A program made the position numbers and the translations under genes. This document shows, piece after piece, positions 27,081-34,636 of a stretch of 64,000 nt of DNA. The stretch is from Fen-1258 sp041658245 (GTDB lineage: Bacteria; Bacteroidota; Ignavibacteria; Ignavibacteriales; Melioribacteraceae): assembly GCA_041658245.1 (NCBI GenBank), contig JBBAAM010000013.1, positions 6,051-70,050 of the forward strand, given 5' to 3'. Each line of letters starts with the position of its first letter. Position 1 is the first letter of the stretch. The notes below the pieces were generated by a model. That model saw only the letters and a list, made by a program, of their open reading frames with translations, was not told the DNA's origin and did no database searches.

Positions 27081-27186
27081 ATGTTGAGGTAAAGAGTGAA
27101 GAGCAATTGTTGTCCACTCATAGTGCCAATCGAATTTTTAGAACAAAATGCATAAAGAATTTTTTTAGACTTCAAAATATCTAAAA

Positions 27187-27500
27187 ATGATTTTATTAAC
27201 GGATTATAAAAAGAGGAAAATTCGTTTTACTTTTGAACGAATTAAACATTTGGAAGACAGCCATCCTGAAATGAAAAATCAAATAAGTAGAATTAACGAA
27301 ACTTTGGAATCACCCGATTGTATCATTAAATCAAAATCTGATCTTTCTGTTGAAATGTTTTATAAATATTATGAATCACGCCTGTAAAAGAAAAATATTT
27401 GTGTATCGTTGTGAAATTTAAAAACGGTGACAATTTTATAATTACTTCTTATTTTACAGATACAATTAAAAAAGGTGTGCAATTATGGAAAAAGAAATAA
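27187..27500 (+). pseudogene. Frameshifted small toxin-like gene (BECR-nuclease-like)
   Basis: The first frame (27187-27387) reads FTFERIKHLEDSHPEMKNQI and ends YYESRL. From 27381 a second frame continues without a break in sense: PVKEKYLCIVVKFKNGDNF, then IITSYFTDTIKKG, ending at TAA 27498-27500. The two together make a typical small protein of about 103 residues with an S.D..VE.FYK.Y...K.L.VVVK pattern, as in small RelE/BECR-type RNase-like proteins. A one-base frameshift near 27380 separates them. It may be a true mutation or a sequencing error. The downstream DUF2283 gene starts inside its last codons. Confidence 0.62.
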
Positions 27501-27697
27501 AAGTCTGGTATGATAAAGAAGGTGATTATCTCGAAGTAATCTTTGAAAAGAAAGCCGGATATTTCAAGGAAACAGAAAATGATTCTGTGATGGAAAAGGT
27601 TGATGATAAAGGAAATATAATAGGTTTTTCTATCCTAAAGGTAAGTGACATAAAAAGCATCCCAATCTCAATTGCTCTTAAAAGTTCGGTTGCATGA
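27485..27697 (+). CDS. DUF2283 domain protein (putative antitoxin-like partner)
   Basis: This 70-residue protein reads VWYDKEGDYLEVIFEKKAGYFKETENDSVMEKVDDKGNIIGFSILKVSD (residues 6-54), the full DUF2283 pattern: a YD-x-E-x-DxLxI opening and GNIIGFSIL. These proteins are short beta-rich polypeptides of unknown role, often encoded after a small toxin-like gene. Here the ATG lies 16 bp inside the repaired reading of the toxin-like gene, which supports a two-gene module. Confidence 0.82.
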   Translation: MEKEIKVWYDKEGDYLEVIFEKKAGYFKETENDSVMEKVDDKGNIIGFSILKVSDIKSIPISIALKSSVA

Positions 27698-27769
27698 AGT
27701 AGAAAGTGCTGTATAACTATGCGCTCTGCTCTCTGTTGAATTCGATATGAATAGGTACTTGAAATACTC

Positions 27770-27905
27770 AATCAAACAACCCAACTATTCAACAAATAAA
27801 AATTTCAAAGTGTATCGAAGAATTAGTTCTTACTCGTCACTTTTCACAACCTGTCTGCCGACAGGTAAGATTCACAGTTAACTATTTACCATTCACTATT
27901 CTTTA
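27770..27905. repeat. Degenerate repeat tract with CCTGTC-TGCC-GACAGG palindrome
   Basis: Loosely repeated units such as TACTCGTCACTTTTCAC and ACTATTTACCATTCACTATT fill the space before the nucleotidyltransferase ATG. Within them, CCTGTC TGCC GACAGG at 27850-27865 is a perfect 6-bp stem with a 4-nt loop. A sister element, CTTGTC TACT GACAAG, lies at 34797-34812. Confidence 0.6.
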
Positions 27906-27910
27906 AAAAA

Positions 27911-28663
27911 ATGAAAGCTATCATTCTCGCTGCCGGTAAAGGGGAACGTTTAGTGGAAATAACTAAACAGACTCCCAAACCGATGATTAAATACAATGGA
28001 AAACCGATTCTTCAGTATAACATTGAAATGTGCAAAAAATATGGAGTAGATGAAATTTATATTAACCTGCATCATTTGGCTGAAATGATAACGGAATATT
28101 TTGGCAATGGTGAAAAATTTGGCGTTACAGTAAAATATTCTTATGAAGATAAATTGCTTGGAACTTCTGGTGCTGTAAAAAAAATATCTAAAGAATTCTG
28201 GTCTTCCGAAGTCTCAAATTCTCCCGGTCTCCCGGCCTTAAATTCTCAAAGTCCCTCAGTCTCAGAATCTTTCTTCGTTCTCTACGGTGATCAGTTCTCC
28301 GAGTTTAATTTAAATCTTCTCATAAAAAAATATAATGAGAATGATTGCATTGCTTCCATAGCATTTCATTATCGTGAAGATGTTTCTCACAGCGGTATTG
28401 CAGAATTTGATGTAGATGGAAGGATAGAACGATTTATAGAAAAACCGAAGGAAGGAGAATCTGACAGTCATTGGGTAAACGCTGGGATATATTATCTTAA
28501 TCCAAGAATTCTTGAATATATCCCCGAAGGTTTTTCTGATTTTGGGAGACAAATTTTCCCTAAGCTTCTTAAAAAGAATTTACCTTTATATGGCGTTTGT
28601 GAAAGAAAAGAGGTAAAAATATTTGATACTCCCGAAATGTATAAAAAAAATATAAGGACATGA
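27911..28663 (+). CDS. Sugar-1-phosphate nucleotidyltransferase with a repeat-derived insertion
   Basis: The 250-residue product is an NTP-transferase: KAIILAAGKGERL (2-14), TPKPMIKYNGKPIL, LLGTSGAVKK (about 83-92), FFVLYGDQ with the metal-binding Asp, EKPKEGESDSHWVNAGIYYLNPRIL. It should make NDP-hexose for surface glycan synthesis. Between KKISKEF and FFVLYGDQ, where relatives need only a few residues, it carries about 25 Ser/Pro-rich residues (SSEVSNSPGLPALNSQSPSV). Their DNA (about 28198-28272) is a repetitive TCTCCCGGTCTCCCGG-type tract. The frame is kept, so the enzyme may still work with a longer loop. Confidence 0.82.
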   Translation: MKAIILAAGKGERLVEITKQTPKPMIKYNGKPILQYNIEMCKKYGVDEIYINLHHLAEMITEYFGNGEKFGVTVKYSYEDKLLGTSGAVKKISKEFWSSEVSNSPGLPALNSQSPSVSESFFVLYGDQFSEFNLNLLIKKYNENDCIASIAFHYREDVSHSGIAEFDVDGRIERFIEKPKEGESDSHWVNAGIYYLNPRILEYIPEGFSDFGRQIFPKLLKKNLPLYGVCERKEVKIFDTPEMYKKNIRT

Positions 28664-28669
28664 TTAATT

Positions 28670-28790
28670 ATGAAATTTAGAATTGGCGTTATTGGTCTCT
28701 GGCATTTAGGTTGTGTTATATCAGTTTCTTGGTCAAAGTTAGGTCATAATGTAGTTGGTTTTGATTATGATGGTGAGCGAGTGAATAAGT
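28670..28790 (+). pseudogene. UDP-glucose/GDP-mannose dehydrogenase, N-terminus only (cut by IS21)
   Basis: ATG 28670 reads KFRIGVIGLWHLGCVISVSW, then KLGHNVVGFDYDGERVNKL, the NAD-binding N-terminus of the UDP-glucose/UDP-ManNAc dehydrogenase family. After about 40 codons similarity ends exactly where IS21-type terminal sequence TGTTGTTTCC starts. The rest of the gene is absent beyond the element, so insertion was followed by deletion. It lies 6 bp after the nucleotidyltransferase, with which it likely formed an operon. Confidence 0.78.
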
Positions 28791-29396
28791 TGTTGTTTCC
28801 GTTGAAAACTGACCAGTATTCCGGCCAAAATTGACCAGTCCAAGTTAGTTATTTTTCACAATATTTTTCATTCTGAAGCTCTTACCGTTAATCAAAAAAG
28901 GATAAGAATGATGAAGTAGTCTGTCCAAAATGGCTGAAGCAACAATATCATCATTAAAGATTTCTCCCCACTCTTCAAACGGTTTATTAGTAGTAATAAT
29001 AATTGATCCAAGTTCATAACGTTTGGATATAAGTTGAAAAAATAATTTAGCCGTTTGTTTTGTAAGCGAGAGATATCCAAGTTCGTCAATGATAATTAAA
29101 TCAACCCTTGAAAGACTATCAAGTGTTCTGTTAAGATTGCCGGATACTTCAGCAGAGGCCAGTTGCAGAGTGAGATCTTCGGCAGTAAAAAACATGACCC
29201 TCTTTCTTTCCTGGATAGCTTTAATGCCAATGCTGATAGCCAGATGAGTTTTACCAACACCGGGAGCGCCGACAAAAAGAATATTTTTTGCTTCATCTAA
29301 AAAATTCAAGCTGGCAAGTTCACGGATCAGTTTCTCGTTTATCATTGGTTGATAAGTAAAATCAAATTCCTCAAGTTTCTTTATCTGAGGGAAGCC
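28791..29396. mobile_element. Truncated IS21-family element
   Basis: The left boundary shows TGTTGTTTCCGTTG followed by ACTGACCAG and a second TTGACCAG, matching the TG-start and repeated GACCA motifs of IS21-family ends. The only gene is the 3' part of istB on the minus strand. The istA transposase and the other end are missing, and similarity stops at about 29396. The element cannot move by itself. Confidence 0.72.
28845..29396 (-). pseudogene. istB: IstB-like ATPase, 5' truncated
   Basis: Read on the minus strand from 29396, the frame gives GFPQIKKLEEFDFTYQPM and continues into INEKLIRELASLNFL. It then shows Walker A GAPGVGKTH and IIIDELGYL (Walker B), and ends FRMKNIVKNN at 28845. Full IstB proteins are about 245-250 residues; here about 65 N-terminal residues are lost and an in-frame stop sits at 29397-29399. 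IstB is the ATPase helper of IS21 transposition. The internal ATG at 29345 would give a 166-residue product of doubtful use. Confidence 0.85.
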
Positions 29397-29448
29397 CTAC
29401 GCACAAGTAGCAGAAAAAATGAAGGATGTAAAATAACCGTCATCTCAT

Positions 29449-29475
29449 AGTGGCGGTTTTTTTATGACCGCCACT
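29449..29475. terminator. Inverted repeat with T-run
   Basis: AGTGGCGGT at 29449-29457 and ACCGCCACT at 29467-29475 form a perfect 9-bp stem. The loop carries seven T residues, so it could end transcripts only weakly in either direction. It lies in the 291-bp gap between the IS remnant and the BNR-protein gene. The rest of that gap shows no gene; it must contain the promoter of the gene at 29688. Confidence 0.5.
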
Positions 29476-29687
29476 TATTATTTTCATATACGATTACACA
29501 ATTAATAAAATAATCTATACTTGTCTCCCAAAAGAAAATAAATCTCACTTAGCATAAAAACCAACACAAAATATCCGCCTAAAAAAAATCTATTCTTTAT
29601 TTGTTATAGTATCGGAGAAATACTTAATTTTTCGTAAAAGTTATCTCAATAAATTAACTGATCTACCAACTAATAAAAGTAATTCCC

Positions 29688-32600
29688 ATGAAAAGAATAT
29701 TACTATCATTCGCAGTTTTATTTCTGTTTATCACTTCAAGTTTTATTTTCGCTCAGAAAAATATTCCTAGGACAGAACCGGATTCGTTAAAGAAAATTTC
29801 TTTAACCGGACTTCAGTTTAGAAGTATCGGTCCCGCAATAACCGGCGGAAGAGTTCGCCACATAAAAGTAAATCCGCAGAACAAATCGGAATACTACATT
29901 GCTTCGGGAAGCGGTTCATTATGGAAAACAGTAAATAGAGGAATCACATTTTCTCCCGCTTTTGAAAATCAAAAAACTTATGCGATCGGCTCTGTAGAAA
30001 TTGATCCGACAAATCCGAAAGTTCTTTGGGTTGGAACCGGTGAGAATAGTAATCACAACAACTCTGGATATGGAGACGGCATTTACAAAAGCGAAGACGG
30101 CGGCAAAAGTTGGAACAATATGGGATTGAAAACTTCGGAACATATCGGCGGTATTGCAATTGATCCGAACAATTCAAACATAGTTTACGCTGCAGCAATG
30201 GGTTCATTAAGAAAAGAGGGAGGCGATAGAGGAATTTTTAAAACAACAGACGGCGGAAAAACTTGGCAAAAATCTCTAAACATCAGCGAGTACACCGGCT
30301 GTTACGAAGTTTACATGGATCCGAGATATTCAAATATTTTATATGCTGTTGCTCATCAGAGAATGAGAAAATTATATACGGGTGTAAGCGGCGGTCCAGA
30401 AAGCGGCATTTATAAAAGTACGGATGCCGGCGTAACTTGGAATAAATTGAAAAGCGGTCTTCCATCTGATGAAGTAGGAAGAATCGGTATGGCAATCTCG
30501 CCGGTCAATCCCGATGTCCTTTATGCGATCATTGATGCAAAGAAAGAAGGCGGATTTTATAAAAGTGTTGACCGCGGTGCAAGCTGGACAAAACAGAGCA
30601 GTTATCTTTCTGCTTATATTTTTTATTTTCAAAAAATATTCTGCGATGTAAAAGATGTTGACCGCGTTTACAGCATGGATGTTTTTATTCAAGTTACTAA
30701 AGACGGCGGAAAGACCTGGACAAAATTAGGAGAGAAGAATAAGCACGTTGATAATCACGGTTTCTGGATCGATCCGGATGATAACAAACATTTGATCTCC
30801 GGCTGTGATGGCGGAGTTTATGAAACTTACGATCAAGGAATGAATTGGGCTTTCAGAAATAATATTCCAATTACGGAAATCTATAAGATCACAACCGATA
30901 ACGCACTTCCTTTCTACAATGTTTATATCGGCACACAGGATAACAATAGTCTTGGCGGGCCATCGCGTACAATTAACTCGGGTGGAATTACAAATCAAGA
31001 TTGGGTCTTTACTCTTGGCGGAGATGGATTTCAATCACAAGTAGATTGGAAAGATCCGAATATAATTTATGCCGAATCTCAAAACGGCGGATTAGTCCGG
31101 TTCGATAAAAAGAGCGGAGAAAGATTAAATATTAGACCTTATGATTTTGCAGATACAGCTTACCGCTTCGATTGGGATGCTGCACTTTTAATTTCAAAGC
31201 ATGATCACAAAAGATTGTACTTCGGTGGAAATAAATTATTCCGTTCCGATGACCAAGGTAGTACATGGAAAGAAATCAGCGGCGATCTTACAAGAGGAAT
31301 ACCGGAAAATTTTCAGAAGCTGATGGGAAGAAGCTGGAGTATTGATGAGATGGTCAGCAAAAGTTCTATGGCGCAGATCGTTACGATTGCAGAATCGCCT
31401 CTTGATGAAAATATTTTATTCGTCGGATCGGGAGACGGATTAATTCATTACACAAACGACGGCGGCAAAACTTGGATGAATGCTTCATCAATAGAAGGAT
31501 TGCCTAAATATGCGCGTGTTCATCAGATCATTACTTCTAATTTTGATAAGTTGGTAGCGTATGCCGCTTGCCATAATTTTCACGATGGGGATTACAGACC
31601 TTATCTTTATAAAACTGAAGACGGCGGAAAGACATGGAAACAAATTAATGCCAATCTTCCCGAGATGGGTTCAACTTACACAATTGCAGAAGATCATGTT
31701 GATGGAAATCTTTTATTTACCGGAACACAGTTCGGAGTTTTCTTCAGCAATAACGGCGGTAAAGAATGGATACAATTAAAGAACGGTCTGCCAACAATCC
31801 AAGTAATGAACTTAACTATTCAGAAAAGAGAAAATGATCTTGTAGTTTCAACTTTCGGTAGAGGCGTTTACATTCTTGATAATTATTCTCCTCTCCGTTT
31901 TATGTCCAAGGAAACTTTAATGAAAGACGCTTATATCTTTCCAATAAAAGATGCTCAAATGTTTATACCAGCATCGCCGTTCGGATTTGACGGAATCGGT
32001 TTTATGGGCGCAAGTTTCTTTGCAACTCCAAATCCCGAGATCGGTGCAGTCTTTAATTATTTTATAAAAGATGAAGTGAAATCATTAAAGGATAAAAGAA
32101 GAGACCTAGAAAAAGAAAAACAAAAGAAAGGTGAAGATGTTGCGTTCCCTTCATACGCAGAATTGAAAAAAGAAGGTGACCAGCCGGAAGCATTTTTACT
32201 TTTTACGATCTCAGATGATCAAGGAAATGTTGTAAGAAAAATTAAAACCGGAATCAAAAAAGGTTTGAACAAGCTTGTTTGGGATTTCCGTTACGATACT
32301 TTTACTCCGATCTCAACAGTTCCGTTTGATAATTCTATTCCGTGGAATGAACCTGATAAAGGTTACATGGCGGCTCCGGGTAAGTATAAAGTTTCTCTTT
32401 CAAAATTTGAAGACGGAGTTTTTACAGAACTATGCACTCCTCAGGAATTTAATTGCGTTCCGCTCAACTTAAATGTTCTTTCTGCTCAGGATAAATCTTC
32501 GCTTGACAGCTTTAACAAAAAAGTTGCCGAGATGACAAGAGTAATTACCGGTGCCGATGCTTACCGCAATGAGCTCGTAAACAAAATCAGTTATTTGAAG

Positions 32601-32963
32601 AAAGCAGTATTTGAAGCACCGAAAGTTCCGGCTGATACTTACAATAAGATATTAGCCGTTGGATTAAAGCTTGAAGATCTAAATCAAAAGTTTAACGGTG
32701 ATAATCTTAGAAGTAAATACGAAGGAGGAACTCCAACAGCGCTTAAAGAAAGAGTTGAGTTAATAACTTCTTCATTGTGGAGTACCACATCAGCACCGAC
32801 TACAACTTTTATTAAATCTTACGAAGTTGCTGCTAACAATTTTGGTGAGATATTAAATTTATTAAAAGCAGTTGGTTTAGAAGTAGAAGCAATTGAAAAA
32901 ATTCTTAAGGATAACGGTGCACCTTATACACCGGGACGATTTCCGAATTTAGAGAATAAATGA
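29688..32963 (+). CDS. Large secreted BNR/sortilin-like beta-propeller protein
   Basis: This 1091-residue protein has a clear signal peptide (KRILLSFAVLFLFITSSFIFAQ, cut after about residue 23). Repeats of the form Y-K-S-x-DGGKTW (for instance YKSEDGGKSW, FKTTDGGKTW, YKSTDAGVTW, YKTEDGGKTW) recur between residues 80 and 740. They form WD40/YVTN/BNR-type propeller blades like those of Vps10/sortilin and some glycoside hydrolases. The C-terminal 300 residues contain a beta-sandwich-like region and a helical segment. Homologues are abundant in Bacteroidota-type genomes as exported proteins of unknown substrate. No catalytic residues can be named. Confidence 0.8.
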   Translation: MKRILLSFAVLFLFITSSFIFAQKNIPRTEPDSLKKISLTGLQFRSIGPAITGGRVRHIKVNPQNKSEYYIASGSGSLWKTVNRGITFSPAFENQKTYAIGSVEIDPTNPKVLWVGTGENSNHNNSGYGDGIYKSEDGGKSWNNMGLKTSEHIGGIAIDPNNSNIVYAAAMGSLRKEGGDRGIFKTTDGGKTWQKSLNISEYTGCYEVYMDPRYSNILYAVAHQRMRKLYTGVSGGPESGIYKSTDAGVTWNKLKSGLPSDEVGRIGMAISPVNPDVLYAIIDAKKEGGFYKSVDRGASWTKQSSYLSAYIFYFQKIFCDVKDVDRVYSMDVFIQVTKDGGKTWTKLGEKNKHVDNHGFWIDPDDNKHLISGCDGGVYETYDQGMNWAFRNNIPITEIYKITTDNALPFYNVYIGTQDNNSLGGPSRTINSGGITNQDWVFTLGGDGFQSQVDWKDPNIIYAESQNGGLVRFDKKSGERLNIRPYDFADTAYRFDWDAALLISKHDHKRLYFGGNKLFRSDDQGSTWKEISGDLTRGIPENFQKLMGRSWSIDEMVSKSSMAQIVTIAESPLDENILFVGSGDGLIHYTNDGGKTWMNASSIEGLPKYARVHQIITSNFDKLVAYAACHNFHDGDYRPYLYKTEDGGKTWKQINANLPEMGSTYTIAEDHVDGNLLFTGTQFGVFFSNNGGKEWIQLKNGLPTIQVMNLTIQKRENDLVVSTFGRGVYILDNYSPLRFMSKETLMKDAYIFPIKDAQMFIPASPFGFDGIGFMGASFFATPNPEIGAVFNYFIKDEVKSLKDKRRDLEKEKQKKGEDVAFPSYAELKKEGDQPEAFLLFTISDDQGNVVRKIKTGIKKGLNKLVWDFRYDTFTPISTVPFDNSIPWNEPDKGYMAAPGKYKVSLSKFEDGVFTELCTPQEFNCVPLNLNVLSAQDKSSLDSFNKKVAEMTRVITGADAYRNELVNKISYLKKAVFEAPKVPADTYNKILAVGLKLEDLNQKFNGDNLRSKYEGGTPTALKERVELITSSLWSTTSAPTTTFIKSYEVAANNFGEILNLLKAVGLEVEAIEKILKDNGAPYTPGRFPNLENK

Positions 32964-32992
32964 GTAGAATAACTTAGCTCATCTCCTTTTTA

Positions 32993-33048
32993 ACCACCCC
33001 CTTTAATTCCCCCTCCTTAGTACAAGGAGGGGGACACAGGGGGAGGTC
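32993..33048. repeat. G/C-rich palindromic repeat after BNR gene
   Basis: CCCCCTCCTT (33009-33018) and AAGGAGGGGG (33024-33033) are perfect 10-bp arms around AGTAC. Outer ACCCCCTTT and CAGGGGGAGGT segments extend the symmetry. It lies 30 bp after the stop codon and can act as a terminator. Its nested, high-GC shape within AT-rich DNA also fits a dispersed palindromic repeat. Confidence 0.65.
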
Positions 33049-33050
33049 GT

Positions 33051-33162
33051 AAAATACTTCTTGACAACCTTATTCCTTAAATTTAATTTGATGAGGGGAA
33101 ACTCTTCTTAATTTTTTTACCCCGGGGAAAAGATGCAAACTACTTTTTTGAAATAGATTATT
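33051..33162. repeat. Imperfect direct repeat, copy A (about 112 bp)
   Basis: The stretch with AATACTTCTTGACAACCTT, GGGGAAACTCTTCTT, CCCCGGGGAAAA and TACTTTTTTGAAATAGATTA recurs, with scattered substitutions and small indels, at 34674-34789. The copies flank the ORF6N and GIY-YIG genes. Each sits upstream of a gene start (33238 and 34973), so they may also carry promoter elements (TTGACA is conserved in both). Confidence 0.8.
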
Positions 33163-33237
33163 GACAGTATAAATAATGGTCACATGCGTATTCAAAAAAT
33201 GGAATCAATAGAACATTTTGCGATACCATTATAATGA

Positions 33238-34218
33238 ATGAATAAAATGGAAGAATCCAAAAACAAAATAATAGTTTTCGATGCTGCATCAATTCAAAGA
33301 AAAATTTACACGGTTCGCGATGCTCAAGTAATGCTCGATAGTGATTTGGCAGATTTTTATGGAGTAGAAACAAGAAGACTCAATGAACAAGTTAAAAGAA
33401 ATATGGAGAGATTTCCCGAAGAATTTATGTTCCAATTAACCAAGGAAGAAAATGAAAACTTGATGTCGCAAATTGCGATATCAAGTTCGGAGTATGGCGG
33501 AAGAAGAAAATTACCCTACGTTTTCACCGAGCAAGGCGTTGCAATGCTTTCCGGAGTTCTCAAAAGTAAAACTGCTGTTAAAATGAGCATCCAGATTATA
33601 GGCGCTTTTGTTGCCATGAGGCGGTTTATAATTAACAACGCACAGATATTCCAAAGAATTAATACGGTTGAAAAGAGGCAGTTAAAACACGAAATGGAGA
33701 CAGACGAAAAGTTTGAAAAATTACTTAACGGATTACAAAATAAAGATTTAGTCCCAAAACAAGGAATCTTCTATGACGGACAAATTTTCGATGCCTATAA
33801 ATTTGTCGCCGGACTAATCCGCAAAGCGGAAAAATCTATTTTGCTTATTGACAACTACATTGATGAAACTGTCTTAGATTTGTTTACCAAAAAGAAAAAG
33901 AATGTTGCCGTAACAATACTAACAGCCAACCTAAATAAATCTTTACTGCTCGACGAAAAAAAATTTAACTCACAGTATCCTTCCGTTATAATAAAAGAGT
34001 TTAACAAAGCTCACGATAGGTTTTTGATTATTGACGACAAAGATGTTTACCACTTAGGCGCTTCACTAAAAGATTTGGGTAGAAAGTGGTTCGCTTTCTC
34101 AAAACTTGATAAATCTGCACTTGAACTTTTAGAAAATCTTAAAAAGGTTGTCGAGGTTGCTGAGGTTCTCGAAGCAACCTCTTCTTACCAAAAGAAAAAA
34201 AGTTTATCATATGAGTAG
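33238..34218 (+). CDS. ORF6N DNA-binding domain protein with C-terminal PLD-like domain
   Basis: The product has 326 residues. Residues about 15-105 are an ORF6N domain: YTVRDAQVMLDSDLADFYGVETRRLNEQVKRN, FPEEFMFQLT, YVFTEQGVAMLSGVL. This domain occurs in phage and mobile-element proteins that bind DNA. The C-terminal half has YDGQIFDAYKFVAGLIRKAEKSILLIDNYID and NKAHDRFLIIDDKDVYHLGASLKDLG, resembling one HKD-like half-site (H-x-R here) of phospholipase-D-fold proteins. Nuclease activity is possible but unproved. The 3' end contains hairpin element 1 and overlaps the GIY-YIG start by 8 bp. Confidence 0.83.
   Translation: MNKMEESKNKIIVFDAASIQRKIYTVRDAQVMLDSDLADFYGVETRRLNEQVKRNMERFPEEFMFQLTKEENENLMSQIAISSSEYGGRRKLPYVFTEQGVAMLSGVLKSKTAVKMSIQIIGAFVAMRRFIINNAQIFQRINTVEKRQLKHEMETDEKFEKLLNGLQNKDLVPKQGIFYDGQIFDAYKFVAGLIRKAEKSILLIDNYIDETVLDLFTKKKKNVAVTILTANLNKSLLLDEKKFNSQYPSVIIKEFNKAHDRFLIIDDKDVYHLGASLKDLGRKWFAFSKLDKSALELLENLKKVVEVAEVLEATSSYQKKKSLSYE
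34153..34181. repeat. Constant-loop hairpin element 1
   Basis: GAGGTTGCT - GAGGTTCTCGA - AGCAACCTC: perfect 9-bp arms around an 11-nt core. It lies inside the last codons of the ORF6N gene, 30 bp before the GIY-YIG ATG. Confidence 0.85.
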
Positions 34219-34636
34219 TAGCTTTATGTATATACTTGAATGCGCCGATGGTAGTTATTACACAGGAAGCACAAAAGATTTAGAACGCAGACTTTGGGAA
34301 CACCAAAATATAGTTGGAGCTAATTATACAAAGAAAAGATTACCGGTTAAGTTGATTTATTATGAAGAATATTCCAGAATTGATGAAGCATTCTACCGAG
34401 AAAAACAAGTGCAAGGATGGAGTAGAAAAAAGAAAGAAGCATTGATTGATGGTAAGCCAGAAATATTACCTATACTGGCACTTGCTTATCGTGATCTTCG
34501 TAACGGTGGTTTCGAGAGCCTCAACCACCGTTTATCAAGTTCTTCGTGTACTTCAAACACTAATTACAAAAAGTTGCCTGAGGTTCTCGAAGGCAACTTA
34601 TCCTCTAATATTAAAAAGATTGTGACTGATGAGTGA
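34211..34636 (+). CDS. GIY-YIG endonuclease with hairpin-encoded C-terminal tail
   Basis: Read from ATG 34211 the protein has 141 residues. The GIY-YIG core occupies residues 5 to about 90: YILECADGSYYTGSTKDLERRLWEHQ, then EAFYREKQVQGWSRKKKEALI. It holds the paired tyrosines, the arginine (ERRLWEH) and the glutamate (EAFYREKQ) of the active site. This is the short YhbQ-like form, which can cleave DNA. The last 50 residues are not domain-like. They are partly translated from two hairpin repeats (RNGGFESLNHR and LPEVLEGNL). A TTG 63 bp upstream would add 21 residues from repeat element 1 and is less likely. The ATG overlaps the ORF6N stop, so the two genes are coupled. Confidence 0.85.
   Translation: MSSSFMYILECADGSYYTGSTKDLERRLWEHQNIVGANYTKKRLPVKLIYYEEYSRIDEAFYREKQVQGWSRKKKEALIDGKPEILPILALAYRDLRNGGFESLNHRLSSSSCTSNTNYKKLPEVLEGNLSSNIKKIVTDE
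34504..34530. repeat. Constant-loop hairpin element 2 (inverted orientation)
   Basis: CGGTGGTT - TCGAGAGCCTC - AACCACCG: perfect 8-bp arms. The core is the reverse complement of GAGGCTCTCGA, one base different from the core of elements 1 and 3. It lies within the 3' part of the GIY-YIG gene. Confidence 0.85.
34571..34599. repeat. Constant-loop hairpin element 3
   Basis: AAGTTGCCT - GAGGTTCTCGA - AGGCAACTT: perfect 9-bp arms around a core identical to element 1. It lies 37 bp before the GIY-YIG stop codon. Confidence 0.85.

Noticed and set aside
30372..31034. Minus-strand frames inside the BNR-repeat gene
   Set aside because: They are shadows produced by the regular codon pattern of the GGK-rich repeats on the plus strand.
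34148..34210. Upstream TTG extension of the GIY-YIG protein
   Set aside because: The extra 21 residues overlap the ORF6N C-terminus and hairpin 1; ATG 34211 begins right before the domain.
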